This document shows positions 26,701 through 38,312 of a stretch of 64,000 bases of DNA, piece after piece. This DNA comes from Pipra filicauda (taxonomy: Eukaryota; Chordata; Aves; Passeriformes; Pipridae), in NCBI RefSeq assembly GCF_003945595.2, contig NW_024104330.1, positions 488,366 through 552,365 on the forward strand, written 5' to 3'. The notes below the pieces were generated by a model, which saw only the letters and a program-made list of their open reading frames with translations, was not told the origin of the DNA and made no database searches. Numbering within the stretch: position 1 is the stretch's first letter; every line of letters begins with the position of its first letter. A program made the position numbers and the translations under genes.

Positions 26701-28375
26701 CTCTTACGGAGTGCTGTGTCATGTACTGAAAATACCTTTTGGAAAAACATTTTATTGTGATGTAAAGACTCCAAGGGACAGAGTGGCCTTTAATAAGCCT
26801 TTCATAGAGGGAATCATGTCACAATCACAGATTTACATTATCCTCTCAAGAATTCAGAGGGCAGCACAAGTCGTGCACATCCAAGTTGTGCAGCTTTCTT
26901 GTTGAGAACAGTGAAAACCTCCCTTTCTGACAGACATTACACACACACCTAAAGCTGTATAATAAAGCAAACCGATTCTGTGCATGTGGGATTTTTACCA
27001 GAGGACTCTGGGGTTGGTTTTGGTTTGTTCTTTGATTTTTTTTTTATTTTTTTTTTTTTTTCAAATTTCAAAGTCTTACAACAACAAACTCCTAGCTCTC
27101 ATTCATGTAAAGCTTACTTTAACAAAAGACTTCTGGAATTGGTTCTTAAAGTAACTTTTAAAAATACCGTCAAAAGTGTTGAATCTTAGACTTTTCAAAC
27201 TACTGTAGCATGAAAAAAGAAATCATTATTTCTTAGGCTTTACCTTTGCACATTGGGGCAGAACAGAGCAACTAAGATTGCCTGATGTAAAAAAGATACC
27301 AACAAATTCACCTTTTGTGTCAGAGCTAAGAAAACAATAAAGGCTGACAGTAGGAATGCTTACAAAGGGTTTTATAAATTCAACAAAGACGGCAAATACT
27401 GTAAATTGGTCTTTTAGTATATATAAACCTTCTTACAGGGACTTGGAAAAAATTCTTTGTCTGTTTTAAAACATCTCAGCCAAAATCTCATTAAAAACGT
27501 GAATGCAGTCAATTCATACACACTTTTAAGTACAGCAAATGTGAACCTCTGTAAGACTACAGTTTTTCCAGTGGCAAAGCCTCACTGTTTGCCTTTCCAT
27601 TTCTCTCAGAGCCCAGAGGCTTTCCCCGTGGCAGGTCTGCAGACTGAGAATCTCTCCTGTAAGACTTCTGGGAGAGCAAGCTCATACTGTACCTTGCTTT
27701 GCTGAGAAACAGCCAGACTCTTCCATGTTATACTCCCATGAAGACATTAAAACATAATTATAAAACTTTCTTGGATAATTGCCTCTAACTGTTTGGCATA
27801 ACAGTCACAGATCTTGAGCACAAAAATAATCTGTGATTTCAGCTAGTTTTGAGATTTCTCTATATTTTCTTATATATAAAAGAAATTTATGTAATTAAGG
27901 TAGGAATGTCAGCTTTAAGAGAAGGTCGACTTTTTTGCCTAAATCCCGAGAGCTTGTAAAATCACTGTATTGAAATGATAATGGAAAAATTGGACCTTAT
28001 TTTAAAATTTAGCATCTTGTTCTTTCAAAATTTAAAAACAAAATTCAAAAGCTAGGAATCCTTATTTTCCAATGTCTTTGGAAGTATTTCCAAAGTTTTC
28101 AATGCTAGAAGTTGTTTTGTTTTGGTTTTTTTTAACAGGTATTTTTAAGACAGAATAAATTTTGATACTGTGTATGTGTGCATTTTAGGTTTTTCTCTTG
28201 TTTGATTGACTTAGATATAAAGCACATCATGTTTGAGACCTCTGAGCAGTATGAATTTCGATTTCTGGAAAGTAAATAAATGAGAGTTTGGAGAAAATAG
28301 AAAATGGCTTCACTGTCCTTCCCTGACTTTCCCAAACAATCTTTGATATTAAAACTAAATTCTTGACTGTGAAAG

Positions 28376-28560
28376 TGGTGAGTCACTGGAACAGGTTGCC
28401 CAGAAAAGTTGTGGACTCCCCATCCATGGAAGTGTTCAAGTTCAGGTTACATGGGGCTCTGAGCAACCAGGTCAAGTGAGAGGTGTCCCTGTCCATGGCA
28501 GGGGGTTGGAATCAGATGATCTTTAAGCTTCCTTCTGACCCAAACCATTCTATGATTCTA
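28376..28560 (+). mobile_element. CR1 LINE 3' fragment
   Basis: It contains the CR1 3' blocks CACTGGAACAGGTTGCCCAG, GGGGCTCTGAGCAACCAGG and GGGGGTTGGAATCAGATGAT. It ends AAACCATTCTATGATTCTA. It is fairly well preserved and sense to CNTNAP5. Confidence 0.93.
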
Positions 28561-28906
28561 GGATTAAATAAAAACTTCTGGCCTTTGATTGGTTTTCTTT
28601 TTGTGAAATTTAAATGGACACATACCAACAGAGAAGCTAATTGTGCTATCTCATCTTCAGGCTGGAAAATAACACAGAGACATTTGTTTTGGTTTTGACT
28701 TACATAAGAAGAGGTATAGTTTTGCTCTTTATTTTATTAGTGAAATGGGGCTGGCAGAGTGAGAACCTGACCCATAGCTAGGAGTATTCCTGGGAATTCT
28801 GATTGTAAAACAGTAGTACCATGATAGGGGCACCAGAAAATTTCAATAATAAACTCTTGGAAAAGGATGGGAACCTGTTTTAGCAAGCCTTTCAGTATTA
28901 GGTCAC

Positions 28907-29179
28907 ATGAAGCATTGTATGACAGACAACAGAGAGCAGAGTCCTTCATTTGAAGAGTGGAAGAGGCAGAATGCCTTGAAGATACAGTCAATAGTTATGA
29001 AACTGATGTTATTGACAGATGTAAAAAAAGTTAAAGAGCATCATCCCCCGAATCCTGTGGTATTTGGTGTTGTTCTTTTATTGTTTATTATTACAGTTAT
29101 TGTCATGGTTAGAAGCTATGGTGTGGTAGATATTGTCCAGACAGTAAGGAAAATGGATGAGGAAAGAAGTGTAATGTAG
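28907..29179 (+). other. Intronic 90-codon open frame with predicted membrane helix, identity unknown
   Basis: Read as protein it has a charged N-terminal half (SPSFEEWKRQ, then a lysine-rich segment). A hydrophobic stretch of about 19 residues follows at residues 51-69 (VVFGVVLLLFIITVIVMV), then an RSYG turn and a charged tail. I recognise no family. It lies inside a CNTNAP5 intron about 230 bp before the next exon, has no visible promoter, and its ATG context is weak. The frame stays open back to about 28853. It could be chance, or a remnant of a retrocopy. Confidence 0.2.
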
Positions 29180-29411
29180 GCTTTTATGTCCAAGCCAACT
29201 TAATTCAATGTAAGTAGCATTGTAGAGGAAGGACTGGGGTTGGGAACCTCATGGGTTAGGACAGGGAAAACTTATAGGCTGCTGAAGGAGAAACTGAACA
29301 GTTAATACTGGGTAAAAGAGGTAAAATTGGTGATAAGGTAAAAAAGGATTCATTTTCTTAATGCCTTCCTAAAATAGTTAATTCCCAGTGTGTTTTTCTG
29401 TTGTACTGCAG

Positions 29412-29630
29412 ATAGTTTGTCACTGGACCCTGAAGTCTCAAAGGCAAATGCCTATGGTTTCACTGGCTGCTTGTCCTCTGTTCAGTACAACCACATTGCT
29501 CCCCTGAAAGCTGCCTTGCGCCATCCCAGCGTTGCTCCTGTGACTGTCAAAGGTTCCTTGACTGAATCCAGCTGTGCATCCATAATGGATGCTGATGTGA
29601 ACACAGCAACAACAATATATTCTTCATCAG
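29412..29630 (+). CDS. CNTNAP5: CNTNAP5 exon: end of laminin G4 and membrane-proximal stalk
   Basis: This exon is 219 nt long, with acceptor TACTGCAG before 29412 and donor GTATGT from 29631. It encodes the conserved end of laminin G4, including [20 protein letters not shown] and SLTESSC. Its two cysteines (GC and SC) form the usual domain-closing disulfide. A Ser/Thr-rich stalk ([15 protein letters not shown]) follows. Both ends are phase 1. Confidence 0.96.
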
Positions 29631-31974
29631 GTATGTCCTGCTGAGAGGGGAATGGGGAGTTTAAATGACGCTGTAGAGTCAGATTTCCTTCCTTTTTGCT
29701 GTAATGCAATTGTGACAGTATAAATATTGGAACTGGAAAGTTGCCTTTTCTCTCAGAATTAGGGGTGTTGAGAATGGGCACCAGGATAAGTCAAGGCTCC
29801 TTTAAAAGCCGTTGTTCTTGGTCTAAGTTCCTGGATTGCCTAAAACATGCCTAGAACAAACAAAAAAGTCCCAAAGCCCTAGTGAAAACAGCATTGGAAT
29901 ATCCTTATGCACCTGATTTGCCATTCCTGTCCACTCCAGATAACTCCAGTGCTGCAGATCTCAAAGGAGAACATAAATGTTACACACATTCCATATCCTA
30001 GTGGTGATGAAGCAATAGAAGTCATGGAACAAACAAGGCAAATTTGTTCCCACCCTGTCAGAAATGAACAAAAACTCTTGTAAAAATCCCTTGACACATG
30101 TGTGTGACTTCCATTGAATGCTTGTACTTCATTCTCTCAGGCTAAAGAGAAAGAGCAGTACTTGAGCAGTACCAGTAAAATAATCGCAATAGTTTGTATA
30201 TCTTTTGCAATCTTGAAACTGTCCTCTGGGAATCTTAAGTATATTGCATATGCAAATTTGTATGCAGAGAAGGAAATGGAGAGCAGCTGGAAGTGTTGTC
30301 ACCATGAACAGGAACAATCAAGTTACTGCTTTATTCACCAGTGGATGTGGCAGAATTCTTAATGACCAGAAAGGGGTACAAATTAAGGGTAGCTTTTTGC
30401 ACCTTGACCCCTAAAGCCACTTTCTCTTTTTTGATAACTAATAAAACTCTGGTTTAGATCATAATACAATTCCTTTGACATTTGTACTTGCATCAAATCC
30501 CCATTTCCTGCAGCTTCTGCCTAAGATATTCAGCAGAAAACAAATGATGCTATTAGCATTCTGCATAGGGAAAAAGGCTGCTGATTACTCTTGAGAGCGG
30601 CTGGCAGTGTGTGTGTGCTTCTCCCCAGCCCCCCACTTTCCTCTCGCTGCCTGGAGTTGTCTAAGGTATCTACTCTGATGCACGGAAGGAATGTGTCTTG
30701 TGAGTACTGAATGGGCAATGATACCGAAAATATGAACTCCTTGCCCTGTGATCTGTCACTTCGATGATCTCGTTTTTCTAAGGAGTTTAGAAAGCAGTAG
30801 GACCTGAGGCTCAGAACTGCAGGACAGAACGCAGAGCAGAGTGTAGCATTCGGATTTAAATATTTAAAGCTCACAATCAGTTGCACACTATTGTCAAAGT
30901 TAAGCAGTGTTACATCAGAAATGCAGAATTATTATAAAACCTCATCCCTGTCTTTGTCACTCTGTGCTCTAAAATATGATTTCCTCTCAATGTGATGAAT
31001 TAACTGACATTACTGTCTCACTATTCACACTGGATTTGATTAAAGCCTGAATAAGATCTTTAGAACGAGTGAGTTCTGAAGACTTCATGTATTTAAATGC
31101 TACAGTAAGAGCACTGGGTGGTAGAGTCTTATTAAAAAAAATTCCAATTTGTAGCAAATTATTCTTTGTATAGATGTACTTGAGAATTACATTTATACAT
31201 GGAAAGGACACATTTTAAGAAATAAAAAGAAAACAGAGTTAAGGATTAACTTTCAGATTTACTGCTCATATCTCAATTCATCGCTTCCCAATTTCTCATT
31301 ATTGAGTGTCTGAGAAGAAAAACAGAACTTCAAAGGAGACTGTACATGTCTCTGTCTATTTTCTAATGTACAGATACAACAAAAAAGCCCTCTAGGAAAA
31401 CTCTTTAAATGTGTGAAAAAAGCTTTCTATATTTAAAACTTGAAAACAATTGAAGCTATTTCTTTTAGAAAGGAATACTCGTGTTCAAGAAAGTTTCCTC
31501 TCAGACAGATATGGAATAAAATCCATTCACTCATGGCTCAGTTATCCAAATACACTCTTTCTGATTAGGAAACACAGAATGAAAGGTGACTTCCTGTGGT
31601 TTTTATATTTAGTAAAAATCTGCAGATCACCTTCTTCCTTGCTGAGGCACGTGTAGAGGTTTTGGTATTCTGAACTCTGCACTGATGGCAGTGAGATAAT
31701 GGAGTTTTACTATGGTATTTTTTCTTAATACTAAAATACTTTTAAAATGACAGAGCAGATTCAACTGTGTGAACGGTGTAGTCTTGGGCTGTCTGTCTAC
31801 TTCAGCTGAAGAGAAGGTCTTCATGCATTTAAAGTAAAAAATGTCAAACACTTTTGTAAGTCAGAAACTACATAGAAAGATTTTGCTTCAGAAAGGCATC
31901 TTAAACGATAAAGTCCCTTTCTCACTGTGCTAGTTTTGCTGGACCTGGTATTTCCAAACAAGTTGTAACTGGCT

Positions 31975-32378
31975 AGGGATGTGCCAGGAGAGCCTTGGCT
32001 GTAGCAATTACAAGATGGTGAAGTTCAGGACCCTCGGCAGAAGGAAAAAAACAGAAAGCATGACTGCAACCCCAGACTTCAGCAGAAGAACCTCTGACCT
32101 GCTCGTGGACCTGCTTGGAAGAATTCGACAGGATACTGCCCTGGTGAGAAGATGGATCCAGGAGATTTGTTTCAAGGATCATCTCCTCCAGGATCAAGAA
32201 TGGTCCATCCCAATAAGCAGGATATGTACCAAAGGTGGCATGAGGCCCAGAGAGGTCTTCATCCTTAGATATATTCAAAACCCAAATGGATACAGCCCTG
32301 AAAAACTTGCTGTAGTAGGCTCTGGTTTGAGTAGGGGTATGGATTAGAGGATTTCTAAGGGGCCTTCTGAACTCAGGA
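31975..32378 (+). mobile_element. CR1 LINE fragment, ORF2 linker joined to 3' end
   Basis: The first 270 bp stay open and encode a piece of the CR1 ORF2 region between endonuclease and reverse transcriptase (SNYKMVKF, DLLGRI, FKDHLLQDQ). From about 32250 the sequence changes to the CR1 3' end (GAGGTCTTCATCCTTAGATA, then a GTTTGAGTAGGGG block). The whole RT domain is deleted. It is sense to CNTNAP5 and non-functional. Confidence 0.82.
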
Positions 32379-33244
32379 GTGCTTCCACCCTCAGTTTTAT
32401 CTAAAAGAAGAAGGATGTCCTGTTCAGGTCTCAAATGAGACCCAGTATTGCTTTCCCTTGGCTTCAGAGTTTATTGTATTCCCACTGGAAATGGTTCTGC
32501 TGTTGTATGCCATCTGCTGCACCATAACAAACCCTCCTCTACTTGTATACTGATTTTATTTCTCAGGCAAATATAATTCTTAAGGCCTGTATCTGTTGGC
32601 CTTCATTCTGAAACTGATCTTCAACATTTGTTCTGGTTTTCTCTCAGTGCTTAAATTCTGGTAACAGTAGCCAAAAAATAGTGGAGTGCTAGTCACATTT
32701 AGTGTCAAATCTTACATAATCTTTTAGGCACGAATAATGTCTTACATAATTTTTAAGGTAGAAATTTATTTCATGCTTTTTCATACATGCTGAATAGTTT
32801 TTTTTACCCTTTTCGACTACTACCATGCACTGGATACCAGCTGGAGATTTTTCTCTAGTACAGGAGGACTGTTGTAGAACAGATGTGAATTTTTAATTGT
32901 AACTGATTTCACTGGTGTCAGCTGAGGGCAGGAGTAAAAAATACCTCACCAAACTTCCAGCCTCTGAAAGGTAAATCATCTTGAGTCTGAAATAAAGATT
33001 GTTGTCCTCTCCTAGTTTGTGGAAAGAAATAGGTGAGTCACACCGTCAGTCTTTGACAGCCATCTTAGGATATAAAGTATTCTTAGATTCTTTTCCTCTT
33101 TTACTAAATAAAAGGTGCCTAAATTACTAATTTTGATTTATATCACTAATTCTGAGATACTGAAAAATAAAGCAAGATGAATCTACTCATCATGTACAAA
33201 ATTATTACAACCCTGATCTAATTTTTAATTTGGCCATTTTGACC

Positions 33245-33317
33245 TTGGGCTCAAAGGCCTGAGATTAGGCTAAATAACCTTCAGATTTGCTTTCCAACAT
33301 AACCTTTTCTATGATGC
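33245..33317 (+). mobile_element. Short diverged CR1 3' tail
   Basis: TAAATAACCTTCAGATTTGC, TTTCCAACATAACC and TTCTATGATGC follow the order of a CR1 3' end. It is too short for subfamily assignment. A TATC/TG simple repeat follows. Confidence 0.55.
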
Positions 33318-34962
33318 TATCTATCTATATATGTGTGTGTAAAAATACATTTTTATTCCCATTCCACTCCCACAAATGTAGCAGATGAGATGAAGCATTG
33401 CCGTGACTGTTTCTTGGGAATGTCACTCTAGGCACACAGTATCCAAGCAAGGAGGGTCTTGTAAATAGGCCTCAATCTGAGTGTTCAAATCTGTCATTGG
33501 CATTTAACATTCAGTGTTGACAATGGGTGTATTGGAGGTATTCAGTTGGCCCCGGAACTCCCTTTTGTGTCTGTAGCTCAGTCATGAGTCATGCACTGCA
33601 TGTATGGGGAACCCTGACTTTCAGTATGTGTGTGTTTGATTAGAAATCCTTCCACCCCTAAAACTAGCAAGTAGAGTTGCATCTTTTAGAACATCAAAGC
33701 CTCTTGGAGGCTCATGCCTTCTGCATCTTTTTAGGGTTGGTATCACTGATGTAGAGACTAAGGAAAAAATGTGCCCTTTAAGAACCTAAATAGCCCAAAG
33801 CCACCATCATCACAAATTCAGGACCACCTGATGCACAAATATTACATTGTTGCTTGTTTCAATAAAACTCATCTTCTTCAGCAATGGCATACCAAAATGT
33901 GGCTGAATCAGTCACTAAGGCAAGGATGTTCAATTACAATAAACATCACAACACCAAATTTCTCAATTGGGCTTCCATCTCTTGCATCAGAAATCAGTTT
34001 GGCAAATCAGTATATGGTACATAGAAGAGACAGTGATCCCTAACTCCCTCCCTACATACATTCTCTGGGGGCTTGTAAAGGAGAGAAACACAAATATGAA
34101 CCCTGTCAAAGGAGAGAGTAAGCTGAAAAGAACAGAAAAATGTGAAGGTGCAGAAAAGCTAGATTCAGTTAGCAGTAAAAAACCGTGGCATTTTCTGAAA
34201 CATGCAGTACTAAAAAGAAAGTACACTGCTCTAACTCCACTGACTTCAAGGAGGGCTTGACCTCTTGGATTTGGAGTTGAATTTGAAACAGGTTGTGGGC
34301 TATTTGGCTCAGTGTTTCAATGATAATTATTTACAGAGAGAGTACAAGAGAGCTCGAACATCGAGGAGCCTTTAATATAGGAATTTATTACTGATCCCCT
34401 TCTGATTTGGATCCAACTTGACCACTGCATTTCTGCAACAGAGATAAAAACATCCCTTCCAAGAAGCTGTCCTAAGCAGAGAATGTTTCTCTTCATGGGA
34501 TTGAATTCAACTTTAATATCTGTATCTACAAATGTAGGTCATGTCTAAATCTGTCTAGTGTCCCTTTCCTTTGGCTTCTTTCTAATATTGTTTCTTAGGT
34601 AACAACAAAAAAAATAATACAGCTCTGACTGAGAAAAGCTCCTAATGGGCTATTTTATTCAAATGTCTCTCTGACTCTTCTGACGAACTGAAACATCACT
34701 TTCAGATGTTAGTGTGAGTCTTTCTGTTTCCTTCTAAATATACCCTTAACAGACTTTGTTCCTGAAGATGTAGAATAAAATTGTTCTGCAAACTCACTTT
34801 ATTTTTAAGAGCTTTCTGGTTCAGTTCTCCAATCCCCCAAATCCCATCTATTGAAAACAAATTAGAATTCATGAGAGTAAGAGGACACTTCTGTCTATGC
34901 CACAGCGAAAATGAACACAGGTGATACAGAAAATAAGTTCTGTTTTGTTTAACCAACTGCAG

Positions 34963-35034
34963 ATCCTTTCGGGAAGACAGATGAAAGAGAACCTCTCACC
35001 AATGCAGTCAGAAGTGATTCAGCTGTGATTGGAG
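34963..35034 (+). CDS. CNTNAP5: CNTNAP5 exon: 24-codon juxtamembrane linker
   Basis: This exon is 72 nt long, with acceptor AACTGCAG before 34963 and donor GTAACT from 35035. It encodes [20 protein letters not shown] and the start of the transmembrane segment (AVIGG, split at the exon border). It connects the laminin-G4 stalk to the membrane helix. Both borders are phase 1, so skipping would remove 24 residues without a frameshift. The donor GTAACT is weaker than the others in the gene. Confidence 0.95.
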
Positions 35035-36033
35035 GTAACTTTGTTTTTAAAGATTACAGTAGAAAAATAGGAGACTTTAAATCTGGGCTCCATGAAACCT
35101 AGCTGAATTTTTTTTGTAATATGATGCAGGTCTAATATTTGCTCTATTTATTAGTGTGTACCTGTATCAAGCTCCCTAGGTAAGCAACTGCATTATGGAT
35201 TACTGTGGACATACATGGATCATCAAGAACTTGAGTCTTCTAAAATATAAACCAACTCTGTCTGTCTGCCTGCTTAAGCAGGGGATTTGGACAAGATGAC
35301 CTCCAGAGGCCCCAGCCATTCTCGGATTCCATGTGATTCTGTGTTCTAAGACCCAGCTAACTAGTAACTGTTTTAGACACAGCCCTGCTGAGACCCTCTA
35401 CACAGTATTCATATATCCCATACTTCTTGAGCTCTCTCTTTGCAATCCGGTGGTGTAGGGGAACTCACCAGGTCATATGGAAGTATATATATGCTAAATC
35501 ATATGAAAGTATTTGTATACTAGGGAAAATTGTCCTCCTAATTTCATGTATGGCTTGAATTTTCCTTTAACAGCCTAGAAGACAATTTATCTCTGTTTAT
35601 TTTAGCGGGTGCCCTGTAACAAGCTGCCTTTGATAATATCTAAAAGCTATAAATTAAAGTGTACGAGGTTCATGCAAGGTTTCCAGAGATAACATAGAAG
35701 AAAATATGACAGAGCGAGAATTTGTATGAACATACAGATCTAGCTTTTCAAAAGCAAACACAGTGAACCAACTTTACTCCCAGTGAAAGCAAAATTTGAT
35801 GGAAATTAGGTCAATTACATCAATACTTGCTGCTTTAAGTGTTCTTAAGATGAAAAAATAGAAATAAATCTGCCATGGAGGGTGTGATAGAGGCATATGG
35901 TTGTGTACAGACTGAGATGAACTGATCTATCATATCTACTAGCTGCTGTGCATTGGTAATGCATTTTTGAGGTAATTGGACTTTCTATTTTGGTTTTTAC
36001 TCTTTCTATCCTTTCTTTTTTGCCTCTTTATAG
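35035..36033 (+). other. CNTNAP5: CNTNAP5 last intron (1.0 kb)
   Basis: Phase 1 intron with a long pyrimidine tract before the TTTATAG acceptor. It contains a CR1 tail (35266-35344). Nothing else is recognised. Confidence 0.85.
35266..35344 (+). mobile_element. CR1 LINE 3' tail
   Basis: CTGCCTGCTTAAGCAGGGGA, TTTGGACAAGATGACCTCCA, GAGGCCCCAGCCATTCTC and GTGATTCTGTG form a recognisable CR1 3' terminus. It is sense to CNTNAP5. Confidence 0.8.
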
Positions 36034-36230
36034 GTGTAATAGCAGTTGTGATATTCATCATCTTTTGCATCATTGCCATCATGAGCAGATTCCTCTATCA
36101 GCACAAACAAGCACATCGAAGTAGCCAGAAAAAGGAGAAGGAATACCCAGAAAACCTCGAGAGCAACTTTAAAGCTGACATTGACTTGCAGAACACAGTG
36201 AGCGAGTGCAAACGGGAATATTTTATCTGA
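36034..36230 (+). CDS. CNTNAP5: CNTNAP5 last coding exon: transmembrane helix and cytoplasmic tail
   Basis: The acceptor is TTTATAG before 36034 and the TGA stop is at 36228-36230. It encodes the membrane helix ([17 protein letters not shown]), then a basic juxtamembrane stretch (RFLYQHKQ). In relatives this region contacts protein 4.1 family scaffolds. It continues with the short tail KEYPENLES ... [17 protein letters not shown]. The terminal EYFI has the form of a class II PDZ ligand. The tail is nearly the same as in mammalian CNTNAP5, which gives the strongest paralog assignment. Confidence 0.97.
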
Positions 36231-36786
36231 TGGACAATGCAATTTATTCTTGCTCTTACTTCCCTAACCTTCCTTTATTTATTCCTTTATTCCTTTCTTC
36301 CTTCCTTATTTTCTTTTTTGAAAATTTTTTTTAAACGTTCATTTTTTGCTATTCCATTTGGAAAAGACCGCCCTGCACAGGAAACACTGAGAACAATCAC
36401 AGTGCCTCATTCTTTGCACAAGAACCTGGCAATCACAGTTTACTTCTTCAGCTCAAGAGACCTGTTATCCCACCCTACACAAAATAAGATCCACATGCAC
36501 ACCTTGTGTCTGCTGTCAGTTCTTGGATGTTTCAAAGTCCCTACATTTATTTGTGTTTTTTTCTCTGGAGCTATTTAAGTTATCACTTTTACAGTAGAGC
36601 TGGACTATGAAAAGTACAGGTAAAGTAGTTGAACACATAGCTCTAGAGGTACTGGGACAGGATAGAGGGAAAGAATGAGACCAAAACACTTGATTTATTT
36701 CATAGGCTCATTTACAGCAATCATAAAAATCTGGCCAAAATCTCAAATGTTATTAATTGTTATATTGTCTATTGATTTAAATGGTG

Positions 36787-36827
36787 TTACGTTAATTCAT
36801 ACCAGCTGAGAGGCTGGTATGACGTAA
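36787..36827 (+). promoter_or_regulatory. 3' UTR hairpin
   Basis: A perfect 10-bp stem, TCATACCAGC (36797-36806) with GCTGGTATGA (36813-36822), has a TGAGAG loop. An outer 5-bp stem, TTACG (36787-36791) with CGTAA (36823-36827), is separated by a 5-nt bulge on the left. It ends 5 nt before the first AATAAA. Confidence 0.6.
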
Positions 36828-36832
36828 AGGAG

Positions 36833-36838
36833 AATAAA
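36833..36838 (+). promoter_or_regulatory. CNTNAP5: Polyadenylation signal AATAAA, proximal
   Basis: A canonical hexamer about 600 bp after the stop codon, followed by T/C-rich sequence. It is a plausible proximal 3' end. Usage is not shown by the sequence. Confidence 0.45.
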
Positions 36839-36930
36839 ACTGTCTTCATTAAGCTCCTTCCCCCAACCTCCTGTCCTTTTACTGTAACTTTTAGGCTTCC
36901 CAGTACTTTTCCAACAATATATGTATCAAT

Positions 36931-36936
36931 AATAAA
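36931..36936 (+). promoter_or_regulatory. CNTNAP5: Polyadenylation signal AATAAA, second
   Basis: A canonical hexamer about 700 bp after the stop, with a TTGTAAGGCTGGCTATG-type G/T-containing element about 35 bp downstream. It is a plausible alternative 3' end. Confidence 0.45.
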
Positions 36937-36960
36937 TATCATTCCCATTCACCTCTTCCA

Positions 36961-38312
36961 CCTCCATCTTGTAAGGCTGGCTATGTAGACCCAACATACT
37001 CTAGCATAACTAGCTGAAGCATGGAAAATAGTAGCTTGAATCTCCAAGGGTTTTAGGAAGCTGCTAGGACTTAGGTGCTCTATATTTGTCTGAAATTTTA
37101 GAAATGCAGCATATGCCTGTTCATGCTATATGGAGGATTATCATGCACTTAGGTTAAACACTGTTGCTGCTGTGGAAAAAAAGAAATACATAGATGAGAG
37201 AAAAACAAAAATAGTTTACTCTTAAACATGATGCACACATTCTGCAAGTTCTTTTAAAAAAAGAAAAAATAAATCCAAATACTCAAAAAAACCCTCCCAA
37301 AACTGCATGTAAGATTGATTGGTATTTCTTGTTTGTAGAAGTTGGAATACCTTCTCCAAAGCTAAATAGATCCGATATCGAACAACCCTGTTTACAAGTA
37401 ACAACATTAGGGAAACAAAAAAGAATACTCTTACTTCAAATTAATCTTCTTTCCTTTTTTCTAAAGTCTTCTGTCCTTTCCTGATTGGGAACAATACTGA
37501 AGACTTGAATTCCACCCGTATTACTTGTGCTGCATGGTTACAATGTGAGGCTTGAAAACCATTTTTTGAGTCACAGACATCCTAAGGGTCAGAAATGGAG
37601 GAGTCCCAGCAAGGCAGGTTTGCACACTGTATTGTTTCCATGTGACATCTGTCTTCTCAGGGCTTCTAAAGAGCATGTAGAGTTTGCTGTAGGACTTGAA
37701 GGTTCCTGACAGTAGTTGAATGAAGCCTACAGTTAAGGGGAAAAAAAACCCTTATTCATTGCAGTACTCTTGATAAGAATTAATTCAAGACAATTAATTG
37801 TACAGCTGAATCTCTTTCTTTGCCCTACACCCTAGTGCAGTCATCCTGGGGTTTCCACATGAGGGTCCTTTTTACATAAAATCTAAGAATCACAGTATGA
37901 GGTAATAAGCCACAGCAAGCTAGAGATGAGCTTACCCATGCAACAGATGCTATTTTTCTAGGCAGTGCATTTCAAAGGTAAGTAGCTGTTTATTTGGGGG
38001 ATTTTTATGAGGAGAGAGAGAAGGCAAGGAAGAATAAATAAATGACAGTTTGGATATGGTGGTTCTTCATCACTTCTTTGGAGCATCCAGTGAAGAGAAA
38101 GCAATCTTAGAATTATATCATTCTCATGCAAAGAGGAATATGTGAGACCACCTCTTAACTGAGCAATTTTATGAAGCCATTTATATTGAAATTACTATTA
38201 GTGCTGTTCTTCCTCAATCATAGTCAACAATAGCCCTTTTGCCACATGCTGGCTGATTCATGTGATTACTGAGAGTGTTTCTGTGTAATGAGATGTGTAA
38301 TAATGGATTCGT
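36961..38312. other. Intergenic or distal 3' UTR, no gene recognised
   Basis: AT-rich unique sequence. Short open frames show no family similarity. It could be an extension of the CNTNAP5 3' UTR. Confidence 0.6.

Larger units (their letters stand above)
20578..29411 (+). other. CNTNAP5: CNTNAP5 intron (8.8 kb)
   Basis: Phase 1 intron from GTAGGT to the TACTGCAG acceptor. It holds a repeat/hairpin cluster (22175-22262), a MIR-like SINE (about 23074-23310), CR1 pieces (23699-23778 and 28376-28560), a T-rich tract (27034-27061) and an unexplained 90-codon open frame (28907-29179). Nothing else is recognised. Confidence 0.85.
29631..34962 (+). other. CNTNAP5: CNTNAP5 intron (5.3 kb)
   Basis: Phase 1 intron from GTATGT to the AACTGCAG acceptor. 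It contains an internally deleted CR1 (31975-32378) and a CR1 tail (33245-33317) followed by a short TATC/TG-rich tract. No further exon is supported. Confidence 0.85.
36231..36960 (+). other. CNTNAP5: CNTNAP5 3' UTR (minimum extent)
   Basis: It follows the stop codon and begins with a T/C-rich stretch (about 36240-36345). It contains a hairpin (36787-36827) and two AATAAA hexamers. The true end is unknown. Further AATAAA-like hexamers downstream (for example near 44321 and 44792) leave room for a longer UTR. Confidence 0.6.

Noticed and set aside
31979..32347. Open frame of 122 codons as a gene
   Set aside because: It is a CR1 ORF2 linker remnant fused to the CR1 3' end, so a mobile-element fragment.
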